From: Qipengyuania algicida
Lineage (GTDB): Bacteria; Pseudomonadota; Alphaproteobacteria; Sphingomonadales; Sphingomonadaceae
NCBI RefSeq assembly: GCF_009828025.1
Contig: NZ_WTYA01000001.1
Span: 310,001-374,000, forward strand
Direction: 5' to 3'
DNA: 64,000 bases
Shown here: in pieces, positions 8,385-17,800 of the stretch
Layout: each line of letters opens with the position of its first letter
Numbering within the stretch: the first letter of the stretch is position 1
The notes under the pieces: generated by a model
Database searches by the model: none
Seen by the model: the letters and a program-made list of their open reading frames with translations, nothing else
Told to the model about the DNA's origin: nothing
Position numbers and translations under genes: made by a program

Positions 8385-9322
8385 CGCGTTCGGTCTTTGT
8401 GGACGGAGCCGCAGGGACAACCGGGCTCGAAATCCTCGAACGGCTCGCCCCGCGCGACGAATTTGCGCTGATTACGCTCGACGAGGCGCATCGCAAGGAT
8501 GTGTCCGCCCGTCGCGATGCGCTTAACGAAGCCGATTTCGCGATCCTGTGCCTGCCCGACGATGCAGCGCGCGAAGCGGTCGAGCTGCTCAACCCGGCGG
8601 CGGGAACCCGCGTCATCGACGCATCCAGCGCGCATCGCACCGATGATGACTGGCTCTACGGATTTCCCGAGCTGGTCGGGCGCGAGCGCATGGCCGAAGC
8701 GCGGCGGGTGAGCAATCCGGGCTGCTATCCCACCGGCTTTCTCGGGCTGGTCGCGCCGTTGGTGCGTGCCGGATTACTGCCTGCCGACTGGCCCTATACC
8801 GTCAATGCGGTGAGCGGCTATTCGGGCGGCGGCAAGGCGCTGATCGAACGGTTCGACGCCGAAGGTGACATCGCCTTTCGCGCCTATGCGCTGGGCCTCG
8901 AACACAAGCATCGGCCCGAAATGCAGGTCCATGCCGGGCTGAAGCACGGCGTCATCTTCGCCCCTGCCGTCGTCCCCGCCTATCGCGGGATGGTGGTGGA
9001 AGTGCCACTGCACTTGGGCGCCATGGACGGCAACGTGACCGCCAATGCGCTACGCACCGAATTGCAGAAATTCTACGCCGCATCGCCGATCGTAACCGTG
9101 CGCGACGCCGGGCCGCTCGACGAGGTGCTGCTGCACGCCGCCCAGCCGTCGCACGATGGCATGACGCTGCATGTTCGCGGCAGTGAGGACGGTTATCACG
9201 TCCGCCTGATCGCGGTGCTCGACAACCTCGGCAAGGGCGCCAGCGGCGCCGCGATCCAGTCACTCAACCTGATGTGCGGCCTGCCCGAAACGAGCGGCCT
9301 GCGGCTGGGTTCTGCCCAATAA
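8381..9322 (+). CDS. argC: N-acetyl-gamma-glutamyl-phosphate reductase, type 2
   Basis: A 313-residue NADPH-dependent reductase of arginine biosynthesis. It converts N-acetylglutamyl phosphate to the semialdehyde. The N-terminal VFVDGAAGTTGLEILERL is the nucleotide-binding turn, and the active-site cysteine is C115 in SNPGCYPTGF. Its length (about 310 rather than 345) and sequence mark the short type-2 ArgC subfamily. ATG 8381 overlaps the stop of the SH3 gene; the frame is open upstream, but the earlier residues do not look like protein. No other arg biosynthetic gene is adjacent. Confidence 0.94.
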   Translation: MTRSVFVDGAAGTTGLEILERLAPRDEFALITLDEAHRKDVSARRDALNEADFAILCLPDDAAREAVELLNPAAGTRVIDASSAHRTDDDWLYGFPELVGRERMAEARRVSNPGCYPTGFLGLVAPLVRAGLLPADWPYTVNAVSGYSGGGKALIERFDAEGDIAFRAYALGLEHKHRPEMQVHAGLKHGVIFAPAVVPAYRGMVVEVPLHLGAMDGNVTANALRTELQKFYAASPIVTVRDAGPLDEVLLHAAQPSHDGMTLHVRGSEDGYHVRLIAVLDNLGKGASGAAIQSLNLMCGLPETSGLRLGSAQ

Positions 9323-9352
9323 ACAGGCAGCACCCGGCTAACGTTTAGGCAT

Positions 9353-9406
9353 CGCAATGCTTCGCCACAAATGCTGCATTGCGCCATCATTCACGCTGGC
9401 ATTGCG
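9353..9406. promoter_or_regulatory. inverted/direct repeats of GCATTGCG upstream of glnB
   Basis: CGCAATGC at 9353-9360 faces GCATTGCG at 9376-9383 as a perfect 8-base inverted repeat with a 15-base spacer, and a further GCATTGCG occurs at 9399-9406. The group sits 60-115 bases upstream of a sigma-54-like element in front of glnB, the usual place for enhancer sites. It does not match the classical NtrC site (TGCACN5GGTGCA) well, so NtrC is only a guess. Confidence 0.4.
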
Positions 9407-9468
9407 AAAATTACACAAACCGACCCTTGCATGATGCGTTGCATGGTCTAGGCCATGGGTTAACGCGG

Positions 9469-9485
9469 TTGGCACGATTCTTGGA
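9469..9485 (+). promoter_or_regulatory. sigma-54-like -24/-12 promoter of glnB
   Basis: TTGGCACG followed by four bases and TTGGA. The -24 element is perfect and the GG-to-GG spacing is the ten bases expected of sigma-54 promoters. The -12 element has GG where GC is normally required. It lies 68 bases before the glnB start. Nitrogen-controlled transcription of glnBA by NtrC and RpoN is established in many proteobacteria, so the position fits. Confidence 0.5.
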
Positions 9486-9531
9486 ACTTTGCGTGAGTAG
9501 ACGCGCGGGAGGCATTCGGGGCCGACCATAG

Positions 9532-9891
<360 letters not shown>

Positions 9892-9957
9892 TCAGAGCGC
9901 AACCACTCTCGCAACGCATTCAGACTGACAACAATTCGACAACGGAGACGTATTCAA

Positions 9958-11367
9958 ATGTCCAAGGCTAAACAGGTCCTCAAGCAAATCGAGGAAGACG
10001 GCATCGAGTGGGTGGACCTGCGTTTCACCGATCCCAAGGGCAAGTGGCAGCACCTGACCATGGTCTCCAAGGTGCTGGGCGAAGATGAGCTCGAAGACGG
10101 ACTGATGTTCGACGGCTCCTCGATCGCGGGTTGGAAAGCGATCAACGAAAGCGACATGATCCTCAAGCCTGACCTCGAAACGGTTTATGTCGATCCGTTC
10201 AGCGCAGAGCCGATGATGATCGTGTTCTGCGACATCGTCGAACCTTCGACTGGCGACTGGTATGCGCGCGATCCGCGGACCACTGCCAAGCGCGCGGAAA
10301 ACTACCTCAAATCGACCGGTATCGGCGATACCGTCTACGTCGGACCGGAAGCTGAATTCTTCATGTTCGACGATGTCCGGTTTGAAGATGGCTACGCCGG
10401 TTCGGGCTTCGCCATCGACGACATTGAACTGCCGACCAACACCGGCAAGGAATATGAAGGCGGCAACATGGCTCATCGGCCGCGCGCCAAGGGTGGCTAT
10501 TTCCCGGTTGCGCCGGTCGACAGCGCCGTCGACATCCGTGGCGAGATGGTTTCGACCATGCTCGAAATGGGTCTGCCCTGCGACAAGCATCACCACGAAG
10601 TCGCCGCCGCCCAGCACGAGCTTGGCCTGACTTTCGGCACGCTCGTGCAAACCGCGGACCGGATGCAGATCTACAAATATGTCGTACACCAGGTCGCCCA
10701 TGCCTATGGCAAGACGGCGACCTTCATGCCCAAGCCGATCAAGGACGATAACGGTTCGGGGATGCACACCCACATGTCGATCTGGGAAAAGGGCAAGCCG
10801 ACATTCGCGGGCAATGGCTATGCCGGCCTCAGCGACAACTGCCTCTATTACATCGGCGGCGTTATCAAGCACGCCAAGGCACTGAACGCCTTCACCAACC
10901 CGACCACCAACAGCTACAAGCGGCTGGTTCCAGGGTTCGAAGCGCCGGTGCTGCTGGCCTATTCGGCGCGCAACCGCTCTGCCTCCTGCCGCATCCCCTA
11001 TGGTGCGGGCGAAAAGGCCAAGCGCGTGGAATTCCGCTTCCCCGATGCGATGGCCAACCCGTACCTCGCCTATGCAGCGCTGCTGATGGCGGGGCTGGAC
11101 GGGATCCAGAACAAGATCCATCCGGGCGAGGCGATGGACAAGAACCTATACGACCTGCCGCCAGCCGAACTGGCCGACGTGCCGACCGTATGCGGCAGCT
11201 TGCGCGAAGCGCTCGAAGCGCTCGAGGCCGATCATGAGTTCCTGCTCAAGGGCGATGTGTTCACCAAGGACCAGATCGACGCCTATGCAGAGCTGAAATG
11301 GGAAGAAGTGCTCCGCGTGGAGACCACCCCCTGCCCGGCAGAGTTCGATCTGTACTATTCAGCTTAA
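9958..11367 (+). CDS. glnA: glutamine synthetase type I (GSI-beta)
   Basis: A 469-residue ATP-dependent glutamine synthetase forming dodecamers in the cytoplasm. Recognisable elements are [11 protein letters not shown] near the N-terminus, [11 protein letters not shown] (ATP and metal site), the [17 protein letters not shown] glutamate-binding region, and NRSASCRIP. The adenylylation loop [10 protein letters not shown] has its tyrosine at residue 398, so the enzyme should be covalently regulated by GlnE with the P-II protein encoded just upstream. Length matches the family exactly. Confidence 0.98.
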   Translation: MSKAKQVLKQIEEDGIEWVDLRFTDPKGKWQHLTMVSKVLGEDELEDGLMFDGSSIAGWKAINESDMILKPDLETVYVDPFSAEPMMIVFCDIVEPSTGDWYARDPRTTAKRAENYLKSTGIGDTVYVGPEAEFFMFDDVRFEDGYAGSGFAIDDIELPTNTGKEYEGGNMAHRPRAKGGYFPVAPVDSAVDIRGEMVSTMLEMGLPCDKHHHEVAAAQHELGLTFGTLVQTADRMQIYKYVVHQVAHAYGKTATFMPKPIKDDNGSGMHTHMSIWEKGKPTFAGNGYAGLSDNCLYYIGGVIKHAKALNAFTNPTTNSYKRLVPGFEAPVLLAYSARNRSASCRIPYGAGEKAKRVEFRFPDAMANPYLAYAALLMAGLDGIQNKIHPGEAMDKNLYDLPPAELADVPTVCGSLREALEALEADHEFLLKGDVFTKDQIDAYAELKWEEVLRVETTPCPAEFDLYYSA

Positions 11368-11400
11368 CCTCTTGCCGTCATAGGCACCGGTTCACCGAGG

Positions 11401-11434
11401 AGGGGCGTCCAGCGATGGGCGCCCCTTTCGCTTT
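11401..11434 (+). terminator. terminator-like hairpin after glnA
   Basis: AGGGGCGTCC (11401-11410) pairs along its full length with GGGCGCCCCT (11417-11426), including one G-T pair, around a six-base loop. A broken T-rich run (TTTCGCTTT) follows. It begins 33 bases after the glnA stop. Confidence 0.6.
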
Positions 11435-11507
11435 GGGGCGGCGACACACTGCCGCCGCAAGTGCCGCCCGCTTGCCTTGCCTGCGCCAATCTATAAAGGC
11501 GCTGCCC

Positions 11508-11927
11508 ATGGCCACGCGCCCTCGCCATCCATTCCGTTCCGGCTTGCGTCTGCCGGTCCTGCTGCTCGCCAGCATATTCCTGCTACGCGCGCTGGTGCCA
11601 GCGGGATGGATGCCGGTTGCCGGGCCGCACGGGCTCAGCCTTGCGGTATGCGATGGGATGGGGCCGCAAGCGGCGATGGCCAATATGGGCATGGCCTCGC
11701 ACGGCGACCGGGATCATCCGGCACCGTCCAGCGACCACAGCCAGATCTGTCATTTCGCCAGCCTGTCACTGGCCCTGGACAAAGGCGGCACGCCGCCCGC
11801 TCTCCCGGCGCCGAAATGGCTGACCCGCCCTCCGCCCGGTCTGGTGCAGACCCCGGCCAGCCCGCAGCGGGTTGCGCGCGCGCTGCCCCCGCCACAAACC
11901 GGCCCCCCGGTTATCGAAAGAGCATGA
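11508..11927 (+). CDS. DUF2946-type small protein (copper-associated family)
   Basis: A 139-residue protein with one N-terminal hydrophobic segment (LPVLLLASIFLLRALVPAGWMP), then AVCDGMG and a methionine- and histidine-rich stretch (MANMGMASHGDRDHPAPSS, then CHFA). This resembles the DUF2946 family as I know it, whose members often sit beside TonB-dependent copper receptors. Cys, Met and His residues are plausible metal ligands. I chose ATG 11508 (AAAGG about ten bases before) rather than earlier in-frame starts that overlap the glnA terminator. It lies 86 bases upstream of an OprC-like receptor. The biochemical role of the family is not established. Confidence 0.68.
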   Translation: MATRPRHPFRSGLRLPVLLLASIFLLRALVPAGWMPVAGPHGLSLAVCDGMGPQAAMANMGMASHGDRDHPAPSSDHSQICHFASLSLALDKGGTPPALPAPKWLTRPPPGLVQTPASPQRVARALPPPQTGPPVIERA

Positions 11928-12013
11928 GCCACAGCGGCCTTCGCGCCGCATGACTTTCCGGCCCGCGTGCTGCCATGGCGCGCGCTTCAGGCCGATATCT
12001 TTCGGAGAATGCC

Positions 12014-14101
12014 ATGTACCGCTTTTCCCTCGGTGCAAGCGCGCTTGCGCTCGCCCTTCCGCTTGCTGCACACGCCCAATCTACGCCCGATCCCCTTACC
12101 GACACCATTGTCGTAACCGGCACGGCCGACACCGGTCAGGCGACGATTGCTGCCACCACCGCCGGAACCGCAACGGCCGATGCCACTGCCATCGCCGCCC
12201 GCCTACCCGGTGCCGGCGATGCCTTCAACGGGCCGCTTTCGGGTCGGCTGCAATATCGCGGCGTGACGGGCGATCGCCTGCTGGTGCGGATCGACGGGCA
12301 ACGCTTTGAATCGGGCAGCCCTAACGAGATGGACCCGCCGCTGCACTATGCGCCGTTGCCGTTGCTCGAAAGCATCACGGTAGATCGCGGGGTTTCTCCG
12401 GTTCGCGACGGGCCAGGACTTGGTGGCGGTTTCGACGCCCATCTCAAATCGGTGCCTTTCGGCGCAAGCGGCGCGTTGCAGCCTTATGCCGATCTTTCCG
12501 CAGGTTACGATTCCAGCGATACGGGATGGTCGGGCGGCGGCATCGTCGGCCTCGCCAATGACCGCTATCGCATCGGCTTTATCGGATCGCACGAAGAAGG
12601 CGGCGATACCCGCATCCCCGGCGGCCGCATCCGCGACACCAGCTATGCGCGCGATGTCTATGGCGTGGAGGCGGGGATGAAGACCGCCAGCGGCGAACTC
12701 GACTTCGAAGTTCGCCAGCAGGACACCGGCCACGCCGGAACGCCCGCGCTGCCGATGGACATCGTTTTCTTCCACACGACCTTCGCCAATATGCACGGCG
12801 CCTTCGATCTGACCGACAGGCTGCATCTCGATGTCGGGCTGGGCTATAACGATGTGTCGCACGCGATGGACAATTTCACCAGCCGCCCCGCCCCTGCCGC
12901 TGCAATGATGTTCCGGCGGATCAACGTCCACAGCGACAGCTTCACTGGCCATGCCAATTTCACCCTTGGCAGCGCCACGCGCCATTTCGGCTTCGGAGCA
13001 GATTTCGAGGCCGCTGACCGCGATGCGCGCGTGGTCAATCCCAACAACGCCGGGTTCTATGTCGATGCACAGCCGCATGTGGTGAAGCACCGGGTAGGTG
13101 CCTATCTCGAATGGCGTGGCGGGCTTGGTCCGGTCAAAAGCGAGATCGGCGCGAGGATCGACCATCACGAAATGAGCGCAGGGATACCGCTGGTGGGACC
13201 GGCGCTGCCGATGGGCGCGCGCATGCTCGCCGCGCAGTTCATTGCTGGTCCGCGCGACTGGAGCGACGACACTGTCGATGTGGTGGCCCGGTTCTGGAGC
13301 CATCAGGGCGCTTTCACCCCGCGCCTGACGCTGGCGCGCAAGACCCGCGCCCCCAGCGCAATCGAGCGGTTTGCCTGGCTTCCGATCGAAGCCAGTGGCG
13401 GCCTCGCCGATGGCAATGTCTATATCGGCGATCCCACGCTGCGCCCGGAGATCGCATATATAGCGGAGGCCGGGGTCGATTGGGCGCAAGACGGTTTCTA
13501 TGCCCGCCCCTCGGTCTATTACCGACGGATCGACCATTACATCCAAGGCGTCCCCTATGACGCGACACCGGGCGTGGTCGATTCCATGGTCGAGATGGTC
13601 GCATCGATGAATGGTGACGCGTCACCGCTGCGCTTCGCCAATGTCGATGCCGAAATCTATGGTGCCGATCTCGACTTCGGTACGCCGATCACCTCCAGTC
13701 TGCAGTTCGATGGCACCGCCACCTATGTGCGCGGCAAGCGACGTGACATATCCGACAATCTCTATCGCATCGCGCCGCCCAATCTGCGGCTCGATCTGAC
13801 CTGGTCGCCCGGCGCGATGTGGTCACTGACCGCCGAAGGCGTGGGCTACGCAGCGCAGCGCGATGTCTCGGTCACCAATGGCGAGCAGTCCAGCGATGGC
13901 TATGTCATTGCCAATGTGTTCGGCCATGTGACGCCGATCCCGGGCCTGACGCTGTCGGCGGGTGTCGAAAACCTGTTCGACCGTCGCTATGCCCCGCATC
14001 TCGCCGGATACAACCGGGTAATGGATTCCGATGTGCCGGTCGGCGCGCGGCTGCCCGCGCCGAGACGTTCGGCATTCGTGCGTGCGCAGCTGCGTTTCTG
14101 A
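12014..14101 (+). CDS. TonB-dependent receptor, OprC/NosA-like (probable copper receptor)
   Basis: A 695-residue outer-membrane receptor. It has a signal peptide (to AHAQ, about residue 22), a TonB box-like DTIVVTGTA, a plug domain with GDRLLVRIDGQRFESG and PNEMDPPLHYAPLP, and a barrel ending in an aromatic residue (AQLRF). The NxMDPPLxY segment and the MDNF element in the barrel (HAMDNFTSRP) recall TonB-dependent copper receptors of the OprC/NosA type. The upstream DUF2946 gene supports a copper role. Met-rich stretches (AAAMMFRR, MVEMVASMNGD) are possible copper contacts. ATG 12014 gives the signal peptide; GGAG lies a few bases before it. Confidence 0.8.
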   Translation: MYRFSLGASALALALPLAAHAQSTPDPLTDTIVVTGTADTGQATIAATTAGTATADATAIAARLPGAGDAFNGPLSGRLQYRGVTGDRLLVRIDGQRFESGSPNEMDPPLHYAPLPLLESITVDRGVSPVRDGPGLGGGFDAHLKSVPFGASGALQPYADLSAGYDSSDTGWSGGGIVGLANDRYRIGFIGSHEEGGDTRIPGGRIRDTSYARDVYGVEAGMKTASGELDFEVRQQDTGHAGTPALPMDIVFFHTTFANMHGAFDLTDRLHLDVGLGYNDVSHAMDNFTSRPAPAAAMMFRRINVHSDSFTGHANFTLGSATRHFGFGADFEAADRDARVVNPNNAGFYVDAQPHVVKHRVGAYLEWRGGLGPVKSEIGARIDHHEMSAGIPLVGPALPMGARMLAAQFIAGPRDWSDDTVDVVARFWSHQGAFTPRLTLARKTRAPSAIERFAWLPIEASGGLADGNVYIGDPTLRPEIAYIAEAGVDWAQDGFYARPSVYYRRIDHYIQGVPYDATPGVVDSMVEMVASMNGDASPLRFANVDAEIYGADLDFGTPITSSLQFDGTATYVRGKRRDISDNLYRIAPPNLRLDLTWSPGAMWSLTAEGVGYAAQRDVSVTNGEQSSDGYVIANVFGHVTPIPGLTLSAGVENLFDRRYAPHLAGYNRVMDSDVPVGARLPAPRRSAFVRAQLRF

Positions 14102-14107
14102 ACTGGT

Positions 14108-14143
14108 CGCCCGCTACCCACCTTCATCGACGGGTGGCGGGCG
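14108..14143. terminator. strong hairpin without U-tract after the copper receptor gene
   Basis: CGCCCGCTACCC (14108-14119) pairs with GGGTGGCGGGCG (14132-14143), twelve pairs with one G-T, around a 12-base loop. It starts seven bases after the receptor stop codon. There is no T-run, so it may be an mRNA 3'-end stabiliser or a weak terminator. Confidence 0.45.
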
Positions 14144-14228
14144 CTCCGGCTGACGTGGCGATGGGATTTTCCTACTCGGTGCCATTGTGGCTACTCGGTT
14201 TGCCTGACCAGCAAGCGAGGTGTTTCCC

Positions 14229-14840
14229 ATGAACCGCAAGCCCGTTTTCGATGCCGTCCGCCACCTTCTCGGGCGAGGATTCAGCCAGTCCGAAGTTGCC
14301 CAGCTCGACCGCTCGCTCGACGAGGCTATCGGGTCGGACGGAAATTTGTCCCTGGACCGTGTTCCATGTGTTCCAGATTTGAGGATCGGTCCGGCAGGCG
14401 TCCAACTCATCAAGCGGTTCGAGGGATGCGCCCGGCGTCGGCCCGATGGGCGGGTCGAAGCCTATCCCGATCCGGCCACCGGCGATGCACCATGGACCAT
14501 CGGCTGGGGAGCGACCGGGCCGGACATTGTGCGCGGAACCGTGTGGTCACAGGACGAGTGCGATGCACGGCTGAACGATGACCTTGTGCGCTACGCCGAT
14601 GATGTCCGCGCGGCGATCGGCTCCGCTCCGACAACGCAAGCGCAATTCGATGCGCTGGTGAGTTTCCACTACAACACCGGTGCGATCGCGCGGGCAACGC
14701 TGACCCGGCTCCATTGTACGGGCGATTATGCCGGGGCCGCAACCGAGTTCACTCGCTGGAACCGCACAGGCGGGCAGGTGATGCCGGGGCTGGTGCGCAG
14801 GCGTGCGGCAGACGCTGCGCTCTACCGTTCGGGTCAGTAG
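14229..14840 (+). CDS. lysozyme-like glycoside hydrolase family 24 protein
   Basis: A 203-residue protein. Residues ~60-200 form a phage-type GH24 muramidase domain: KRFEGC (probable catalytic E65), AYPDPATGD (D81) and WTIGWG (T90), then FDALVSFHYNTGAI and the C-terminal GLVRRRAADAALY. The first ~55 residues (PVFDAVRHLLGRGFSQSEV) are a helical extension common to sphingomonad chromosomal relatives. There is no signal peptide and no holin, spanin or other phage gene nearby, so release to the murein is unexplained. A 25-base sequence inside the gene, encoding DRVPCVPDL, recurs inverted at 47146-47170. GCGAGG precedes ATG 14229. The stop codon overlaps the end of convergent tamB by seven bases. 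Confidence 0.85.
   Translation: MNRKPVFDAVRHLLGRGFSQSEVAQLDRSLDEAIGSDGNLSLDRVPCVPDLRIGPAGVQLIKRFEGCARRRPDGRVEAYPDPATGDAPWTIGWGATGPDIVRGTVWSQDECDARLNDDLVRYADDVRAAIGSAPTTQAQFDALVSFHYNTGAIARATLTRLHCTGDYAGAATEFTRWNRTGGQVMPGLVRRRAADAALYRSGQ
14354..14378. repeat. copy 1 of a 25-base dispersed repeat (inside the lysozyme gene)
   Basis: Reads as GGACCGTGTTCCATGTG followed by TTCCAGAT. The exact reverse complement is at 47146-47170. It contains two GTGTTCC-type heptamers with nine-base periodicity. It lies in the linker between the N-terminal extension and the catalytic domain, where an insertion would be tolerated. Confidence 0.75.
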
Positions 14841-17800
14841 TCCTTGCTGATCTTGGCCACCGCGCTCTGGCGTCCGACCGTCGACACCGTCGCCAGCAGC
14901 GAGAGCCAGTTGGTCATGCGGAATTCGAGGTCGGTAGCGCTATAGCCCCGCCCGTCGGTGATGAGTTCAACATAGAAGCGCCGCCCGATGTTCTTGCCTA
15001 GCGCAATACCGGTCTGTCGATCGAGGGCCGGATCGGCGGGCACGATGCGCAGACGGTCGAGACCGATGGCGCTGCGCAGCTTGTTGATCGGGTCCATCCC
15101 TCCGCCCCCGCGAAGCGAGGCAACCGCTGCCCCCAGCTGCAAAGCGTCGGTGGCCGAAAGCGAGGTGATCGAACCGCCGAACAACAGGCGCGAGAGGATT
15201 TCCTCCTCGGGCAGCGACGGCACGGAATTGAAGGAAATAACCGGCTGCTGGGCATAGCCGGTCACTGTCACCGTGACATTGAGCCCGGTGGTGGAAGTGG
15301 TCGCGGCGATATCCAGCCGTGGGTTGACCGGCACGCCCGCATCGAAGGAGATAACGCCCTTTGTCAGGGTAAATCGCGTTCCGGCAAAGCTGTAGGAGCC
15401 GCGTACCACCTGTGCCTGCCCACCGATCCGCGGATCGGCAGTGGTGCCGCGCAGGCGGATGTTGGCGCCCCATTCGCTGTCGAGCCCGAGACCGCGCACG
15501 TCGATCCTGCTGTCTCCGCTGGCGTTGATGAGATAGCGCCAGCTGCTCGATGCGGTGGTGGTCGGGGCAACATCGGGCGGTACATTTATGTCGCGCGTCG
15601 CGATCTGCGGCAGCTTGTCGCTCGCCGCTGCATTGCCGAGTTGCCAGCTTGCCCGATCGATCGTCACCCGCCCGGCGATTGTGCCTCCGAGGCCGTTGGA
15701 GACGATCCTCAGCGGCCCGCTGATGGTTGCCGACAGCCCGTTGGCATCGAGCAGATGGGCATTGTCCGCAGCGATCCTGAGATCGAGTGTCGGCCCACGA
15801 ATTTGCACGAAATCGCCGTTCACCCGCTCGCCCAGTCCGGCAAGGTCGACGATCCCGCTGCCCGTCACGGTGCCGCCATTGTCGGCCTTGCCGCTGAAAC
15901 TGCTGATCGCAAGGCGCGAGCCGTTGAATGTGCCCCGCAGCTTGACGTTGTTGAGATTGGTGCCCGACAGCGCGCTGGACAGGTGGAGGTCGTCGCTCGA
16001 AACCGAGCCGCGTACCTGCGGATCGGCGAGCGTACCGGTAGCGTCGGCAGTGATCGCGACGGGACCAGTCATGTCAAACGCTTCGACTGCGGCCAGACGC
16101 CACAGGCTCTCCGCTGCGCCCTGATAGCGCAGCTGAGCGTAAAGCCGTCCGGCCCGCAACCGGCTGATCAGATCACCGTTCGCTGGAAGTCCGGAAATCT
16201 CCGCTTGCAAGCGCCCTTGCTTGATCTCCGAGTTCGCAAACACCGCGCGCGCCACCAGCCTGTTCGGCGTAAGGTCGCCGACCAGCGACAGATTGACCGG
16301 CTTGGACGACAGCACCAGCCCCGATCGGGTAAGGCCATCGATCTTGACCTTGGCGCTGCCTTGCGGGAGCGCACCTGCCGCAGCGCGATAATCCACGATG
16401 CCCGAAATAGCACCGCCCAACCCCAGATCGCTTGCGAACAGGTCGCTCAGCGACAGCGGCATCTTGTTGAGCTGAAGGTTCAGCGCGGTGGACCCGCCAC
16501 CGAAAGTACCGCCCGCAATCAGTCCACCTTCCCCATAAGAGAGGAAAGTCGGCGCAAGCCTGTAACCGCCACCTTGCAGGCTGGTCAGTACCGCGCGGCG
16601 CGGCATGTTTATCTTCCGTCCGGCAAGTTCGCCACGCACTGCAAGGGCAATCTGCTGCGGGGCGATATCGGCGTTGAGGTCGATTGCAATGCTGCTGCCG
16701 CGTCGTCCAGCGACAGATGCGTCAATGTGGCCACGGCCATTGGTAATTTGCGCTTGCCCGGCAAAACGCCCGACAAACAGAGTGCCATAGGAAAGCCCGG
16801 CCCCACGCAAATTGCCAGTGAACCTGGTGTTGCCCTTTGCGATCAGGCCGTGACCGGAAATATCCGCCGTGGTGATGGTCATCGGCGTAGTGCCGCCGAA
16901 GCTGGCATTGCGCGCCTTGATCGCAACGTCGACACCCTGCCCGCCTTTAGCGGGTGCAAGGTCGATCGTCCCGTTGAGGCCTCCACCCGTCAGCGCCAAA
17001 TTGCCGGTGGCGCCGCCGTTGCCGAGCACCACTTTGCCGCTGACATTGGTGTCACTGACAGTCAGCGTCTGGATGTCCAGACTCGTCGGCGCTCCCTTGG
17101 GCATCACCAGTCCAAGCGTTCCCTTGAAAGGGCCGAGAGTCGACTGGCCTTGGGTATCGATCTGGAAGCCATCGCCGCTGGGGGCGAGTGCCACGCGCAC
17201 GTCGCGCAAACCGGCGGCAGGCAAAGGATTGGCGAATACCAGCACGGCTTTCGGCCCGGCCTTGGTGACGCTCGCCTGCACCGTGAACGCACCATATTGT
17301 GCCTGCGTGCCCTTACCTGCGATTGTGGTCGTGCCGCCGTTGACGCGGCCGTTGAGCTGCATCTGGAGCTTAGCAGCGTTAATTGTCAGGCGGTTGAAAG
17401 CAATCGGTGTCCCCGCCCCGAGACGCAGCCCGCCTCTTACCCTGATCGAATTGCCTGCAAGGTTCTCGAGCGTCGCGTTGGTGAGCGGCGCAATTGTGGC
17501 GCTGAGATCGGCTGCCAGCGACCACGGACTAGGCCCGCCAATTGTGGCACTGAAACGTGCGCCGCCGCTTGCATTGCCGACACTCGCCAACTCGAGCCGA
17601 TTGGCGCTCAGCTTTCCGTCGACCTTGTAGGCACCGCGCGCCAAATCGCCGCGAAGCGCAATCTGCGCGGCGGTATTGGGGAACGTCAACCGCAGGCGAT
17701 CGCTGGAAAGCTGTGTTCCGGCAAGCTGGATATCGCCGACGATCCGGCCGCGGGTAAGGCGCGGGTCGAGCAGCTTGTTGCCTGTCGCCACACGCTCGAC

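Noticed and set aside
9892..11121. 409-codon minus-strand frame opposite glnA
   Set aside because: Shadow of glutamine synthetase, which is unambiguous.
14102..14840. Prophage remnant
   Set aside because: A single lysozyme-like gene without any structural, integrase or attachment features and with ordinary base composition is not enough.
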